From: Candidatus Gastranaerophilales bacterium | Lineage (GTDB): Bacteria; Cyanobacteriota; Vampirovibrionia; Gastranaerophilales; Gastranaerophilaceae | Length of the DNA stretch: 57,948 nt | Assembly: GCA_944324405.1 (NCBI GenBank) | Contig: CALUWF010000008.1 | Span: 1-57,948 of the forward strand | Direction of reading: 5' to 3' | In this document: positions 1-9,491 of the stretch, piece after piece | Layout: each line of letters opens with the position of its first letter | Numbering within the stretch: the stretch's first letter is position 1 | Program-made: the position numbers and the translations under genes | The notes under the pieces: generated by a model | Seen by the model: the letters and a program-made list of their open reading frames with translations, nothing else | Database searches by the model: none | Told to the model about the DNA's origin: nothing

Positions 1-171
1 AATTATCAAACCGTTGGTAGCGCCGCGCTAATACCTATGTCGCAAGCTACGCTCACTCAGTGCGCTAACGCCCCAAACCCAAAGAAAACTATTCAATTAT
101 CAAACCGTTGGTAGCGCCGCGCTAATACCTATGTCGCAAGCTACGCTCACTCAGTGCGCTAACGCCCCAAA
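1..171. repeat. 77-bp direct repeat, two copies (1-77 and 95-171)
   Basis: The two copies are identical and spaced 94 bp apart. Each contains the palindrome-like TAGCGCcGCGCTA. Read on the minus strand, the unit carries GCG-TTAGC, AGTGAGC and GCTTGCGA blocks in the same order as the dispersed elements at 45.8 and 57.7 kb, so it looks like a shorter relative in inverted orientation. The rest of 172-240 shows no gene. Confidence 0.85.
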
Positions 172-241
172 GCGTTATAACCCAATTTAACTACAAATCT
201 TATCAAAAAACAACCCGAAACATTACGAAATACTTTACATT

Positions 242-270
242 TTGACACGGGGGCAAATGTGCTTTATCTT
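242..270 (+). promoter_or_regulatory. Sigma-70-type promoter of the debranching enzyme gene
   Basis: TTGACA at 242-247, a 17-bp spacer and TATCTT at 265-270. It overlaps an in-frame upstream TTG codon at 242, which argues against translation starting there. Predicted transcription starts near 277, leaving a short leader that holds GGGGA before the ATG at 299. Confidence 0.6.
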
Positions 271-298
271 TATTTTAAATAGTGTTGTTGGGGAAATT

Positions 299-2551
299 AT
301 GTCACTTGCGATTAATAGCCTAAATCAAAAATATATTTTAAGTACCTTAAACCTTGCTTCAAAAAAGGTAAACACCCCTAAATACCATACAAATAACATC
401 AGTTTCACGGCCCTTGAAGCAGCAGCTCTTGAGGCTCAGGCAATGTATGGCACAAAGCGTTCTTTAATTGCAAAAGACAAAACAAGACTGGGCGCAAATT
501 TTAACCCTCAGACAAATACTCTTGATTTTAAACTTGCTTCCGACAATGCGCAGGATGTAATTTTATGTATTTTTGACGAACCGAAAGGCAAAGATGCAAA
601 ATTAAACATTAAAATGTCAAAGCGCGAAGGTACAAATATTTTTGAAACTTCAATACCCATAAACGAACTTGGCAACGGTAAAAAGCCTGTGTATTACGGT
701 TATCGGGTTTTTGGTAAAAACTGGAAATTTGATGAGGACTTTTTTAATAATCCAAAAAGCGGCTTTAAAAGCCTTGTTGATAAAGAAGGGAACCGTTTTA
801 ACCCCAATAAACTCGCATTTGACCCTTATACAAAAGAGTTGAGCCATTTACCCTCCGACAATCCGATGGGCGAAGATGCTTTTATTGTAAGTGCGGACAA
901 TTGCTTTGAAGACAACGCAAAATACGCGCCGAAAAGTGTTTTTGCACCAATTGAAGATACAATTATTCCAAAAGCCTCCGCCCGCCCGTTAAGCGATGAA
1001 ATAATCGGCGAAGTGCATATCAAAGATTTAAGCATAAATGAAGATGTGGATGGCGCGGGCACTTATCTCGGCGCAAAAAACATGGCGGAAAAATTGAAAT
1101 CTATGGGTTTTACAATGATTGAATTTCTGCCGCTTACGGAATTTGACGACAAACAAGGCGGCGCAAATTATTGGGGTTATATGCCTTTAGGCTATTTTGC
1201 GCCGGCAAAAAAATACGCAAGCGATAAAACCCCGATGGGTGCACTGAGGGAATTTCGTGAAATGGTAAAAGAATTCCATAAAAACGACCTCAAGGTATGT
1301 ATGGATATTGTTTTTAACCATACCGGCGAGGCGGGGAATATAGACGAAGATGTTCAAAAAACGCGCCAGTTCGGCTTTTCTTTGATAGATAACCAAATGT
1401 ATTACAAACAAAAAGCCGGAAAGTATAATTCAAACTCGGGCTGCGGAAATGATTTAAACGTCGCACAAAATGAAGTTATGAACTTTATAGCGGACAGTGT
1501 CGCTTTTTGGGCTAATCAGGGCGTTGACGCCTTTCGTTTTGACCTTGCCGCAGGGCTTATGGATATTGATAAATCGGACAAAGTTTATTATGACGGAGCA
1601 AGGAGCCTTGCGGGGCAACTCTCCCAAATGCTTAAAGAAAGAGGGGTAAGAGTCCTTGAGCCGAATAAAAAAGGGGACGGAATTTATTTAATAGCAGAAC
1701 CATGGACTTGCGGCGGAGATAATTCTTACCAGCTTGGCAGATTTAGCGATGAGTGGGCGCAATGGAATGACATTGCAAGAGAAACAATTAAAAAAGACTC
1801 CACTTTCCCCTTTACAATAACACCAAGGAATTTAAAAAACATGCTCGAGGGCTCGTATGATGTGCTCGGGGGCGGAGATAAGTCAATAAATTACGCATAT
1901 TCGCATGACGGTTTTAATCTCAATGATGCAAATTCTTACAAGTCATCTTATGACTGTTGGCATTATGCAACGGACTACAACGGGGATACTCGCCGTCAGG
2001 AAAACGCAATGAAAAAACAAATCGCCCTGACGCTTTTATCAAAAGGCGCCCCAATGCTGCAAGTGGGCGATGTTATAGCACATTCAAAAGGCGGAAATGA
2101 CAACAGCTACAATAAAGATGGTGATACAAATTATCTTGACTTTTCAAAAAGCAGAAATCTCAACACCAGAAAGGGCAGAATTTATGACTTTTCAAAGAGG
2201 ATGATAGATTTCAGAAAAAAACACAAAGAGCTGCGCAGCGGAATTTACAATAAAAATATTCAATATTTCAAGCCTGACGGTTCATACGCCCAGCCCTGGG
2301 ATAAAAGTTACTGGGACAATGTAAATTCAAATATAATTTGCTACAAAATAACCGACGGAAGCGACCTGTTTTTTTCCAATTCTTCCGATTCAAACCATAT
2401 AAATGTAATACTTCCGAGCGCAGGTGAAGGCAAAAATTGGTATCTTGTTTGTGATACATCAAGAGAAAATTCTTTTGTTGATAAAGATGAAAAAATAGAC
2501 TACAACTACATTCAAGCACCGCATTCGCTTCTTATTTTTGAACAAAGGTAA
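299..2551 (+). CDS. glgX: Glycogen debranching enzyme / isoamylase-type GH13 (750 aa)
   Basis: Predicted to hydrolyse alpha-1,6 branch points in glycogen-like glucan in the cytoplasm. An N-terminal CBM48-like region (about residues 60-160) precedes a GH13 barrel. All four GH13 signatures are present: DIVFNH near residue 336, FRFD with the probable nucleophile D415, AEPW with the probable acid/base E467, and SHDGFN with H536-D537. Length fits the GlgX/TreX group. The ATG at 299 is preferred because GGGGA lies 8 nt upstream and the longer TTG-started frame runs through the promoter. It is monocistronic and converges on cysE. The exact side-chain preference (glycogen, starch or pullulan) cannot be read from the sequence. 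Confidence 0.85.
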   Translation: MSLAINSLNQKYILSTLNLASKKVNTPKYHTNNISFTALEAAALEAQAMYGTKRSLIAKDKTRLGANFNPQTNTLDFKLASDNAQDVILCIFDEPKGKDAKLNIKMSKREGTNIFETSIPINELGNGKKPVYYGYRVFGKNWKFDEDFFNNPKSGFKSLVDKEGNRFNPNKLAFDPYTKELSHLPSDNPMGEDAFIVSADNCFEDNAKYAPKSVFAPIEDTIIPKASARPLSDEIIGEVHIKDLSINEDVDGAGTYLGAKNMAEKLKSMGFTMIEFLPLTEFDDKQGGANYWGYMPLGYFAPAKKYASDKTPMGALREFREMVKEFHKNDLKVCMDIVFNHTGEAGNIDEDVQKTRQFGFSLIDNQMYYKQKAGKYNSNSGCGNDLNVAQNEVMNFIADSVAFWANQGVDAFRFDLAAGLMDIDKSDKVYYDGARSLAGQLSQMLKERGVRVLEPNKKGDGIYLIAEPWTCGGDNSYQLGRFSDEWAQWNDIARETIKKDSTFPFTITPRNLKNMLEGSYDVLGGGDKSINYAYSHDGFNLNDANSYKSSYDCWHYATDYNGDTRRQENAMKKQIALTLLSKGAPMLQVGDVIAHSKGGNDNSYNKDGDTNYLDFSKSRNLNTRKGRIYDFSKRMIDFRKKHKELRSGIYNKNIQYFKPDGSYAQPWDKSYWDNVNSNIICYKITDGSDLFFSNSSDSNHINVILPSAGEGKNWYLVCDTSRENSFVDKDEKIDYNYIQAPHSLLIFEQR

Positions 2552-2611
2552 AAACGCGCACAATCGCAAATACAATTTGCCAAAGGGTGCAAAACGCCGT
2601 AAATTCTTACT

Positions 2612-3286
2612 TTATGTGCTCTTATTGTTTTTTTCAACCTGGTCGCGAAGCTCTTGCAGCTCATATTTAAGTCTGTTCAACTCGCATTTAATCGGGTCGG
2701 GAATTCTGTTGTGCAAAAGCTGCCCTTGGACAAACACCCTTTGTCTTACAATTCTTCCCGGAATACCTACAACCGTTGAATGTTCCGGTACATCATCCAC
2801 CACAACGCTGCCTGCGCCTATGTTTGTAAAATCCCCTATTGTAATATTCCCCAAAACCTTTGCACCGGCGCCTATTGTAACGCTGTTGCCGACGGTAGGG
2901 TGGCGCTTACCGGTGTCTTTGCCCGTACCGCCAAGTGTTACGCCCTGATAAATAAGAACATCATCGCCTATTACTGCCGTTTCACCGATTACAACGCCCA
3001 TACCATGGTCAATAAAAAAATTTTTTCCGATTTTTGCGCGCGGATGGATTTCAATACCCGTTAAAAAGCGCGCCAGTTGGGATATAAGCCTCGGGATAAA
3101 AGGAATGTGCCATTTTGTAAGCTTATGAGCGCAGCGGTACGCCAAAAGTGCGTGAAAACCCGGGTATAAAAGAATTATCTCCGCAAGATTTCTTGCCGCC
3201 GGGTCTTTATCATAAATTGTTTTTATATCGCTGCAAATTGTCTTAATTCCGCGCACGATAGACAATCCGCGCTTTTTTTCTTCCAT
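2612..3286 (-). CDS. cysE: Serine O-acetyltransferase (224 aa)
   Basis: Transfers acetyl from acetyl-CoA to L-serine, giving the O-acetylserine used by the enzyme encoded just upstream. A helical N-terminal part (to about residue 75) is followed by a left-handed beta-helix of hexapeptide repeats. The conserved motif HPRAKIG-...-IDHG contains the catalytic-type His94, and GETAVIG and GVTLGGTG follow. The ATG comes directly after the cysK stop codon, so the two genes are translationally linked, as suits a cysteine synthase complex. The C-terminal tail beyond the helix is polar and could host CysK binding, though it does not end in the usual isoleucine. Confidence 0.93.
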   Translation of the reverse strand: MEEKKRGLSIVRGIKTICSDIKTIYDKDPAARNLAEIILLYPGFHALLAYRCAHKLTKWHIPFIPRLISQLARFLTGIEIHPRAKIGKNFFIDHGMGVVIGETAVIGDDVLIYQGVTLGGTGKDTGKRHPTVGNSVTIGAGAKVLGNITIGDFTNIGAGSVVVDDVPEHSTVVGIPGRIVRQRVFVQGQLLHNRIPDPIKCELNRLKYELQELRDQVEKNNKST

Positions 3287-4225
3287 TTAAAATACGCCCC
3301 CCGAGAGATATCTTTCCCCGTTATCAGGCAAAATACAGACTATCATTTTTTCCTTGCCTTCAAAAGAAAACTTTTTATCAAGGTCAATGCCCGCCTTTAA
3401 AACAGCGCCTGAAGAAATGCCCGTGAGCAGCCCTTCGGTTTTTGCCGCAAGTCTTGTCATCTCAATTGCATCGTCGCCCTTTACGTCGATTATTTTATCA
3501 ACAGCTTCGCGCTCAAAGGTTTTAGGGATAAAATTTGCGCCAATTCCTTGTATGGCATGTGCTGCGGCGTAACCCTGCGTTAAAAGCGGGCTTTCCGCGG
3601 CTTCTACCCCGCAGGCAATAATTTTAGGATTTAGCTCTTTTAATCTTTTTGAAACTCCGCAAATCGTCCCGCCTGTGCCCACGCCGGCTATTACGATATC
3701 AACCCTGCCTTGCGTTGCTTCAAAAATTTCATCCGCCGTTTTTATATGCGCCAAAGGGTTGTCGGGGTTTTCAAATTGTTTTGATTCAAAAACTTTTTTG
3801 CCTTTATTCTTAAGTTCTTCAATTATTTGCGCCGCTTTGTCCACAGAACCCTGCATACCAAGATTTTTAGGCGTAAGTACGACTTGCGCGCCATAGGCTT
3901 TTATGAGCTTTTTCCTTTCATCAGACATATTTTCAGGCATAACCGCAATAAATTCAAGCCCCATAATTGAAGCGCAAAGAGCAAGCCCCACGCCTGTATT
4001 GCCGGAAGTCGGCTCTACAATGACACTTCCTGTTTCAAGTTCGCCGCGCTCACGGGCGCATTTCAAAATATTATATGCAACACGATCTTTTATTGAACCT
4101 GCGGGGTTAAAGTATTCAAGCTTTGCATATAAATTTTTGGGTTTATAGCCCTTATATGTGCCGCAAATCTTGACTATTGGCGTATTTCCGATTAATTCAA
4201 GAAGATTAGAGTATAATTTTGGCAT
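3287..4225 (-). CDS. cysK: Cysteine synthase A (O-acetylserine sulfhydrylase, 312 aa)
   Basis: PLP enzyme that makes cysteine from O-acetylserine and sulfide. The internal-aldimine lysine is K46 in SIKDR. The substrate loop TSGNTG lies near residues 73-78, and the PLP-phosphate glycine loop GVGTGGT and a serine-containing SSGAV segment follow. The frame is open to 4285, but the ATG at 4225 has AAGGGGG upstream and gives the family's normal N-terminus (LIGNTPIV). With that start it overlaps the tyrS 3' end by 20 nt, so tyrS-cysK-cysE form one tightly packed transcription unit. No cysteine-responsive leader was seen. Confidence 0.94.
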   Translation of the reverse strand: MPKLYSNLLELIGNTPIVKICGTYKGYKPKNLYAKLEYFNPAGSIKDRVAYNILKCARERGELETGSVIVEPTSGNTGVGLALCASIMGLEFIAVMPENMSDERKKLIKAYGAQVVLTPKNLGMQGSVDKAAQIIEELKNKGKKVFESKQFENPDNPLAHIKTADEIFEATQGRVDIVIAGVGTGGTICGVSKRLKELNPKIIACGVEAAESPLLTQGYAAAHAIQGIGANFIPKTFEREAVDKIIDVKGDDAIEMTRLAAKTEGLLTGISSGAVLKAGIDLDKKFSFEGKEKMIVCILPDNGERYLSGGVF

Positions 4226-5399
4226 ATTTTCTTTTGCCCCCTTGCAAAACTCCGCATTTATCAACCATAAAGTCGGCTGCTGCAACCTTTTCGCCGTTAA
4301 ATTTCACGCCGCCGCCCGCTATGAGCCTTTTGGCCTCGCCCTTGCTCTGAACAAAACCCAGACTCAAGAGCAAATCAACGATATTTTGAGGCGCATTGAG
4401 CTTTATTTCTTCAATGTCGTCAGGTATCGCTTTTTTCTGAACAACATTAATAAACTCATCCTGCGCTGCTTTTGCTTCGTTTTCGCCCTTGTACATGCGC
4501 ACTATTTCATAAGCAAGCCTCATTTTCTCATCGCGCGGATTGTTGTCTTTATTAAAATCTAAATCCGTCAAAAGCAGGTAATACTTGGGCATAAGCTCAT
4601 CAGGAATGCTCATAAGCTTGCCGTACATATCTTTTGCACTGTCGGTAAATGAAATGCAGTGCTCCGGATAGGTTTTTGACATTTTAACCTGTCCGTCCGT
4701 GCCTTCAATCAAAGGCAGAAGCATTGCAAGCTGTAAATCTTCAAAGCCGTAGTGCGCCTGCACATCGCGGCCCATCAAAAGGTTAAAACGCTGGTCTGTT
4801 CCGCCCAATTCAATGTCTGCTTTAACCGCAACCGAGTCATAGGCCTGCATAAGCGGATAAAAGAACTCTACAACGCTTATTGGGCGCCCTTGTTCGTATC
4901 TTTTTGCAAAATCATCACGCGTAAGCATTTTTGCAACTGTTGTTGAGGTTGCAAGTTTTAACATTTCAACAAAACTCATCGAATGCAGCCAGTCGGCATT
5001 GTTTGTAACTTCCGCACGCTTAATATCCACAACATTTGACATTTGTTCAAAATAGCTTTTTGCGTTTTCTTCAACCTGCTCTTTTGAAAGCGCGGGGCGT
5101 GTTTCTGATTTGCCCGAAGGGTCGCCCACCATAGCCGTTGCGCCGCCTACTATAAGCACAACCTGATGACCCAGTTCCTGAAACTGCCTTAATTTGCGCA
5201 TTACAACGCTATGACCCAGATGCAGGTCGGGGCGGGTCGGATCAAGACCCAATTTAACACGCAACGGGCGGTTTTCCTTATGTGCTTTTTGAAGTTTATA
5301 CGCAAGCCCCGTAATCCCGTCGGGCAAGATTTCCGCGCCGCGGCTCAAATGTTTTGCATCATCAATAAATTTTTGTTCAATTTTTATATCTTCAGCCAT
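4206..5399 (-). CDS. tyrS: Tyrosyl-tRNA synthetase (397 aa)
   Basis: Charges tRNA-Tyr with tyrosine. It is a class I synthetase: the HIGH-type motif is HLGH (residues 60-63), the KMSKS-type motif is KMSKT (239-243), and the tyrosine-pocket region reads MQAYDSV. A C-terminal S4 RNA-binding domain spans about residues 330-397. GAGG lies just upstream of the ATG. First gene of the tyrS-cysK-cysE unit. The short leader has no T-box features. Confidence 0.95.
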   Translation of the reverse strand: MAEDIKIEQKFIDDAKHLSRGAEILPDGITGLAYKLQKAHKENRPLRVKLGLDPTRPDLHLGHSVVMRKLRQFQELGHQVVLIVGGATAMVGDPSGKSETRPALSKEQVEENAKSYFEQMSNVVDIKRAEVTNNADWLHSMSFVEMLKLATSTTVAKMLTRDDFAKRYEQGRPISVVEFFYPLMQAYDSVAVKADIELGGTDQRFNLLMGRDVQAHYGFEDLQLAMLLPLIEGTDGQVKMSKTYPEHCISFTDSAKDMYGKLMSIPDELMPKYYLLLTDLDFNKDNNPRDEKMRLAYEIVRMYKGENEAKAAQDEFINVVQKKAIPDDIEEIKLNAPQNIVDLLLSLGFVQSKGEAKRLIAGGGVKFNGEKVAAADFMVDKCGVLQGGKRKYAKIIL

Positions 5400-5421
5400 T
5401 TTTTCCTCAAATTACAACTAA

Positions 5422-5452
5422 ATTTTATTGTTTAACTCTGCTTACCTGTCAA
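5422..5452 (-). promoter_or_regulatory. Possible promoter of tyrS-cysK-cysE
   Basis: On the minus strand, TTGACA (5447-5452) and TAAAAT (5422-5427) are separated by 19 bp, longer than ideal. The -35 match is perfect. Confidence 0.45.
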
Positions 5453-5511
5453 TGATATAACAATCCCCTTAAATCAACAAGTTATTTAACCGCCGCGAAA
5501 AATACTTATAA

Positions 5512-7056
5512 TTAAACGAGCGATAAATACTCTTTTTTCCTGCTCTCAAGCAAATCCTGCGGGGCGGCTTTTATAAATGACCACGGAAGCTGCGCATTTT
5601 TGTTATCATAAGGCATTATCGCGCTTTCGTGCAAATCGGCTCTAAAAATTCCCTGCTTGTAAAATTCCCTCCAGACGTGCTTAAACGCGCCTAAGTTCCC
5701 GCCGCGCTCACAGACTTCAATTATATAATCCGCAAGTGAAATATCACAGCGCGACAAAATTGCCTGAACATCATCCCAGTCAACACTTGAGGGGCGCAGG
5801 GTTATGCCGATTTTATGCATTTGTTTTTTTAAGTATTCAATTTTTTTCTCTAAAGACTTTGAATTTTCTTTTAAAATATCCTCAAAAGGCGTGTGTGCCT
5901 TTGGTATTAAGGTTGATAAAGAAAAGGTAAGTTCAAAACCTTTGTTTTTATTTTTTAAATCCTTCGCAAGTTCTACTAACGCGTCGATGTCGCTTTGCGT
6001 TTCATTCGGAAAGCCAATCATAGTATAGATTTTAAGCCCTTTTAACCCAGAGAGCCGCGCACATTCGACAGTTTTAAATATCTGCTCGTCGGTTAAATCT
6101 TTTCTTATTATTTTTCGCATACGCTCGCTTCCTGCTTCAATTGCAATTGTAGCGTGCTTTTGTGCGCATTTTACAAGAGTTTTAAAAAGCTTTTCATCCG
6201 CTAAATCGGCCCTGAGCGAAGATATTGAAAGCTCTATCGGCGAAATTTCATTTTTTTGCGCAATAAAGTCAATAATTTTGTCAAAATCCGGATGACCCGC
6301 GACATAAGCGCCCAGGAGCGCTATTTTATTTGTATACTTAAGTGCGTTGTCAATTGAATTTATGATTTTTTGAGTGTCCAAAAACCTTGCAGGCAGATTA
6401 AGCCAGCTTGCAAGGCAAAAATTACACATCTTGGGACATCCGCGCTCGATTTCAATTACAAATGTATCTTTAAAAAAGCTTTTATCGCTTAAAATCGGGG
6501 TGGATACAGGCTCTAAAAGCTCATCCCTCACAGCTTTTACGTCATATTTGCCAAACTTTGGCACCCAGATGCCTTCAAAATCTTTTATTTTCTCAAGTAT
6601 TTCATCTCTTTTTAAATGCTTGTTATTTGCAATAAAATCAAGCACTTTAAGGGTAAACTGGCCCTCTCCGATTGATATAAAATCGTAAAATTCCTGATAA
6701 GGCAAGGGGTTGGAATTAACAGCAGGGCCGCCCGCAAAAATAAACGGATGGTTTTCGCCGCGCTCGCTTGCCCTAAGGGGTATGTCATATTTTTTCAGCA
6801 TTTTAACAACGGTTAAAATATCAATTTCAAAACTGGTTGAAAAGCCCATCACATCAACATCTTCAACGGGGCAGCGCGTTGTTTTGCTGTCCGCATAGAC
6901 TCTCTCGACAAAAATATCGTCGTTTAAATCCAGAAGTTTAAAAATGGATAAATACCCTAAAGATGCCATGGCAAAATTTTCAATTGCCGGAAACGCAAAC
7001 CAGACATTAATTTTCGGGCGTTTATCAAGCTTTTGCGCGTATAAAAATCTCTCCAT
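5512..7056 (-). CDS. B12-binding-domain radical SAM protein (514 aa)
   Basis: Has an N-terminal cobalamin-binding-like Rossmann domain (about residues 15-145) followed by a radical SAM barrel. The [4Fe-4S] motif CPKMCNFC supplies C207, C211 and C214. The motif GFSTSFEID, the segment FAGGPAVNSNPLPY and the IGEGQ turn resemble the YgiQ/TIGR03960-type group of B12-dependent radical SAM proteins. The substrate is unknown; methylation or rRNA/tRNA modification are possibilities, not conclusions. Its ATG overlaps the stop codon of the upstream permease gene by one base (TGATG), so the two are translated together. An adenosylcobalamin-forming enzyme is encoded at 39.9-40.5 kb. Confidence 0.85.
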   Translation of the reverse strand: MERFLYAQKLDKRPKINVWFAFPAIENFAMASLGYLSIFKLLDLNDDIFVERVYADSKTTRCPVEDVDVMGFSTSFEIDILTVVKMLKKYDIPLRASERGENHPFIFAGGPAVNSNPLPYQEFYDFISIGEGQFTLKVLDFIANNKHLKRDEILEKIKDFEGIWVPKFGKYDVKAVRDELLEPVSTPILSDKSFFKDTFVIEIERGCPKMCNFCLASWLNLPARFLDTQKIINSIDNALKYTNKIALLGAYVAGHPDFDKIIDFIAQKNEISPIELSISSLRADLADEKLFKTLVKCAQKHATIAIEAGSERMRKIIRKDLTDEQIFKTVECARLSGLKGLKIYTMIGFPNETQSDIDALVELAKDLKNKNKGFELTFSLSTLIPKAHTPFEDILKENSKSLEKKIEYLKKQMHKIGITLRPSSVDWDDVQAILSRCDISLADYIIEVCERGGNLGAFKHVWREFYKQGIFRADLHESAIMPYDNKNAQLPWSFIKAAPQDLLESRKKEYLSLV

Positions 7057-8084
7057 CAGCTCGCCTGTTCTTCAACTCTTTTTAAATAAAGCTCATCCAC
7101 TAAAACACAGATGACACTTGCAATTGCGGGGCCCAAAATTACCCCCCAGAAACCTAAAAATCTCGCACCGACAAGCAGAGAGATAATTATAGTAAGAGGG
7201 TGCATATCCATTAGTTTTGCAAATATTACCGGACGCAAAAGCTGGTTTTCAAGCCATTGTACGACCATAAATATTGCAAAAGTTAAAAATACAAATAAAA
7301 ATCCGTGTCCCGTTGCGCTTAAAACCCCTGCTATTACTGCAATTGCGGGGCCAATAACGGGAACCAAATCCAAAATAAAAGTCAAAAATCCAAGTATGAG
7401 CGCGTGTTTATGCCCGATTAACAAAAGTCCTATCATCGTTAAAAAGCCGACAAAAGCCATTGAGAGAATTTGCGCAAAAACATAGCCGCCGACTCTTTCA
7501 GAGATTGTGTCCACAATTTCGCCCGCGCGCTGTTTGTATTTTTGCGGGAAAAAGGCGATAAAAGCGTTTTTAATGTGCGATTCATCAAGCGCAAGATAGA
7601 AAATCATAATCGCAACCGCAAATATTGTCGTAAAAGAATTTGCGACAATTTTGCCCGCTTCAATCGAATGGCTGACAAGATTTCCGACAACTTGTGAAGT
7701 GTCAACCTTAAGTGCTTCCGTATTTATGATTTTTGCAAGCGAAAAGCCGAAAAATTTAAAATTCAAAACACTCTGAATATTATCAATATAGTTTGGAAAA
7801 TTTTGTACGGCAAAAATCGTCTGCTTAACCGTAACTGCAAACAACGGGATTAAAAAACCGAGGACGCCTATTAAAAACAAAAGCAAAATAAGGCTGACCG
7901 CAAGTACTCGCGGCATGTACTTTTGAAGCTTTGCCACAAGCGGGTTAACGGCGCAGGTAAGTACATAGGCTGCAAAAAGCATTAAGAGAATATCAGCAAT
8001 GTTACCCGCCAAAAAAACCATTAACAGTAAAACGAAAAACACAAGAGTATTTTTCAAAGTCAAATATCTGTTTAAATAAGACAT
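7056..8084 (-). CDS. AI-2E family (PerM-type) membrane transporter (342 aa)
   Basis: Polytopic inner-membrane protein with about seven to eight hydrophobic segments: one pair at the N-terminus, one near residue 60-80, one near 150-165 and a cluster from about 205 to 330. The C-terminal segments LDLVPVIGPAIA and FWGVILGPAIA are typical of the PF01594 family. Family members export small molecules or exchange ions; the substrate here is unknown. The ATG at 8084 has GGGAG 9 nt upstream; an adjacent TTG at 8087 is an alternative. It is divergent from lysA and overlaps the radical SAM gene by one base. Confidence 0.88.
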   Translation of the reverse strand: MSYLNRYLTLKNTLVFFVLLLMVFLAGNIADILLMLFAAYVLTCAVNPLVAKLQKYMPRVLAVSLILLLFLIGVLGFLIPLFAVTVKQTIFAVQNFPNYIDNIQSVLNFKFFGFSLAKIINTEALKVDTSQVVGNLVSHSIEAGKIVANSFTTIFAVAIMIFYLALDESHIKNAFIAFFPQKYKQRAGEIVDTISERVGGYVFAQILSMAFVGFLTMIGLLLIGHKHALILGFLTFILDLVPVIGPAIAVIAGVLSATGHGFLFVFLTFAIFMVVQWLENQLLRPVIFAKLMDMHPLTIIISLLVGARFLGFWGVILGPAIASVICVLVDELYLKRVEEQAS

Positions 8085-8114
8085 CAATTATTCTCCCGTC
8101 ATAAACTCTTTTTA

Positions 8115-8123
8115 TGTTACAAT
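8115..8123 (+). promoter_or_regulatory. Extended -10 promoter of lysA-cdaA
   Basis: TGtTACAAT matches an extended -10 element, with no clear -35. It sits in the 76-bp gap between divergent genes and predicts a leader of about 30 nt before lysA. Confidence 0.45.
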
Positions 8124-8160
8124 TATTATCGTAATTTAGCAAGATAAGATTGGACAAATC

Positions 8161-9480
8161 ATGAGTATAAATCAAAAAATTAAACCGATAACAACAAAAA
8201 TAAACAATAAAGGCAGCCTTGAAATCGGCGGTTGCGACCTTGTAGAATTGGCGGATAAATATTCAACTCCCCTATATGTAATGGATGAGGCAACTTTAAG
8301 AGGGGTGGCGCGCGAGTATAAAAAAGCTTTTTCGTGCCTTGATAAGGTAAATATGATGTTTGCCTCAAAAGCTCTTATGGTAAGTGCCGTTGCAAAAATC
8401 CTGTCGCAGGAGAGTTTTGGCTTTGACGTTGTTTCAAGCGGCGAAATTTTTACCCTTAAAAACGCAAATGTTGATATGAAAAATGTGACTTTTAACGGCA
8501 ACAACAAAACATACGACGAGCTTAGCATGGCTCTTGATTTGGGTATCGGGCGTATCAGCGTTGATAATTTCTTAGAGCTTGCACTTTTAAATGAAATTGC
8601 AAAATCAAAAAATAAAACTCAAAAAATCCTTTTAAGAATTACCCCCGGGATTGAATGCCACACGCACGAATACATTCAGACAGGACACCTTGATTCAAAA
8701 TTCGGCTTTGATTTAACTCAGATTGACGAGGCGCTTGAGCTTATTTTAAATGAGTATAAAAACCTTGAGTTGACGGGGCTTCATGCGCATATAGGCTCGC
8801 AGATTTTTGAAACACAGGTTTATTTTGATGAAATCGGCGTAATTTTAAAAGAAATTAAAAGAATTAAGGATAAATTCGGCATTGAACTTTATGAAATAAA
8901 CGCCGGAGGCGGTCTTGGCGTAACCTATACCGAAGAGGACTGTCCGCCTTCCGTTGAAAAAATTGCACAGGTCTTTGCAGAGTCAATTGAAAAACACTGC
9001 AAGGAATACAATCTTAAACAGCCCGTTTTATACATTGAGCCGGGGCGCTCAATTGTGGCAACGGCGGGCGTTACGCTCTATACAATAGGTTCTTCAAAAC
9101 AGGTGCCCAACGGAAGAAAATACATAGCCGTAGACGGCGGTATGGCTGATAATCCGCGTCCTTCCATGTACGGTGCAAAATACTTTGCGCAGATTGCAAA
9201 CAAAAAAGAGGACGAAAAGCCTCAAACAGTCACTGTTGCGGGAAGATTTTGCGAGTCGGGTGATATTTTAATAAAAGATATAGAACTGAATAACCCGCAA
9301 GAAGGCGATATACTCTGTGTATACAACACAGGCGCATATGGGTATTCCATGTCATCCAACTATAACCGTGTTCTAAAACCCGCCATGGTACTTGTAAATT
9401 CTTCACAATCTGATATTATAGTTAAAAGGGAAACTTTAGAACAACTTATCCAAAATGACGTTATACCGGATAGGATTTAA
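8161..9480 (+). CDS. lysA: Diaminopimelate decarboxylase (439 aa)
   Basis: Final step of lysine synthesis: meso-diaminopimelate to L-lysine, PLP-dependent. The PLP lysine is K70 in FASKAL. Fold-III signatures follow: HAHIGSQ, INAGGGLGV, EPGRSIVA (substrate carboxylate binding) and the dimer-interface motif CESGD. Length fits the family. It is first in a plus-strand group whose next gene, cdaA, starts 11 nt downstream. Diaminopimelate is also a peptidoglycan precursor, and c-di-AMP synthesis is linked to wall and turgor control in other bacteria, so the pairing may be meaningful. Confidence 0.95.
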   Translation: MSINQKIKPITTKINNKGSLEIGGCDLVELADKYSTPLYVMDEATLRGVAREYKKAFSCLDKVNMMFASKALMVSAVAKILSQESFGFDVVSSGEIFTLKNANVDMKNVTFNGNNKTYDELSMALDLGIGRISVDNFLELALLNEIAKSKNKTQKILLRITPGIECHTHEYIQTGHLDSKFGFDLTQIDEALELILNEYKNLELTGLHAHIGSQIFETQVYFDEIGVILKEIKRIKDKFGIELYEINAGGGLGVTYTEEDCPPSVEKIAQVFAESIEKHCKEYNLKQPVLYIEPGRSIVATAGVTLYTIGSSKQVPNGRKYIAVDGGMADNPRPSMYGAKYFAQIANKKEDEKPQTVTVAGRFCESGDILIKDIELNNPQEGDILCVYNTGAYGYSMSSNYNRVLKPAMVLVNSSQSDIIVKRETLEQLIQNDVIPDRI

Positions 9481-9491
9481 GGGACAAAAGA

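Noticed and set aside
1-171. CRISPR array
   Set aside because: Only two copies, 77-bp units with a 17-bp gap, no spacer variety and no cas genes.
242-298. Upstream TTG start for the debranching enzyme
   Set aside because: The TTG is the first three bases of the -35 box; the ATG at 299 has a ribosome site.
5400-5511. T-box riboswitch upstream of tyrS
   Set aside because: The leader is too short and lacks the T-box sequence and antiterminator pairing.
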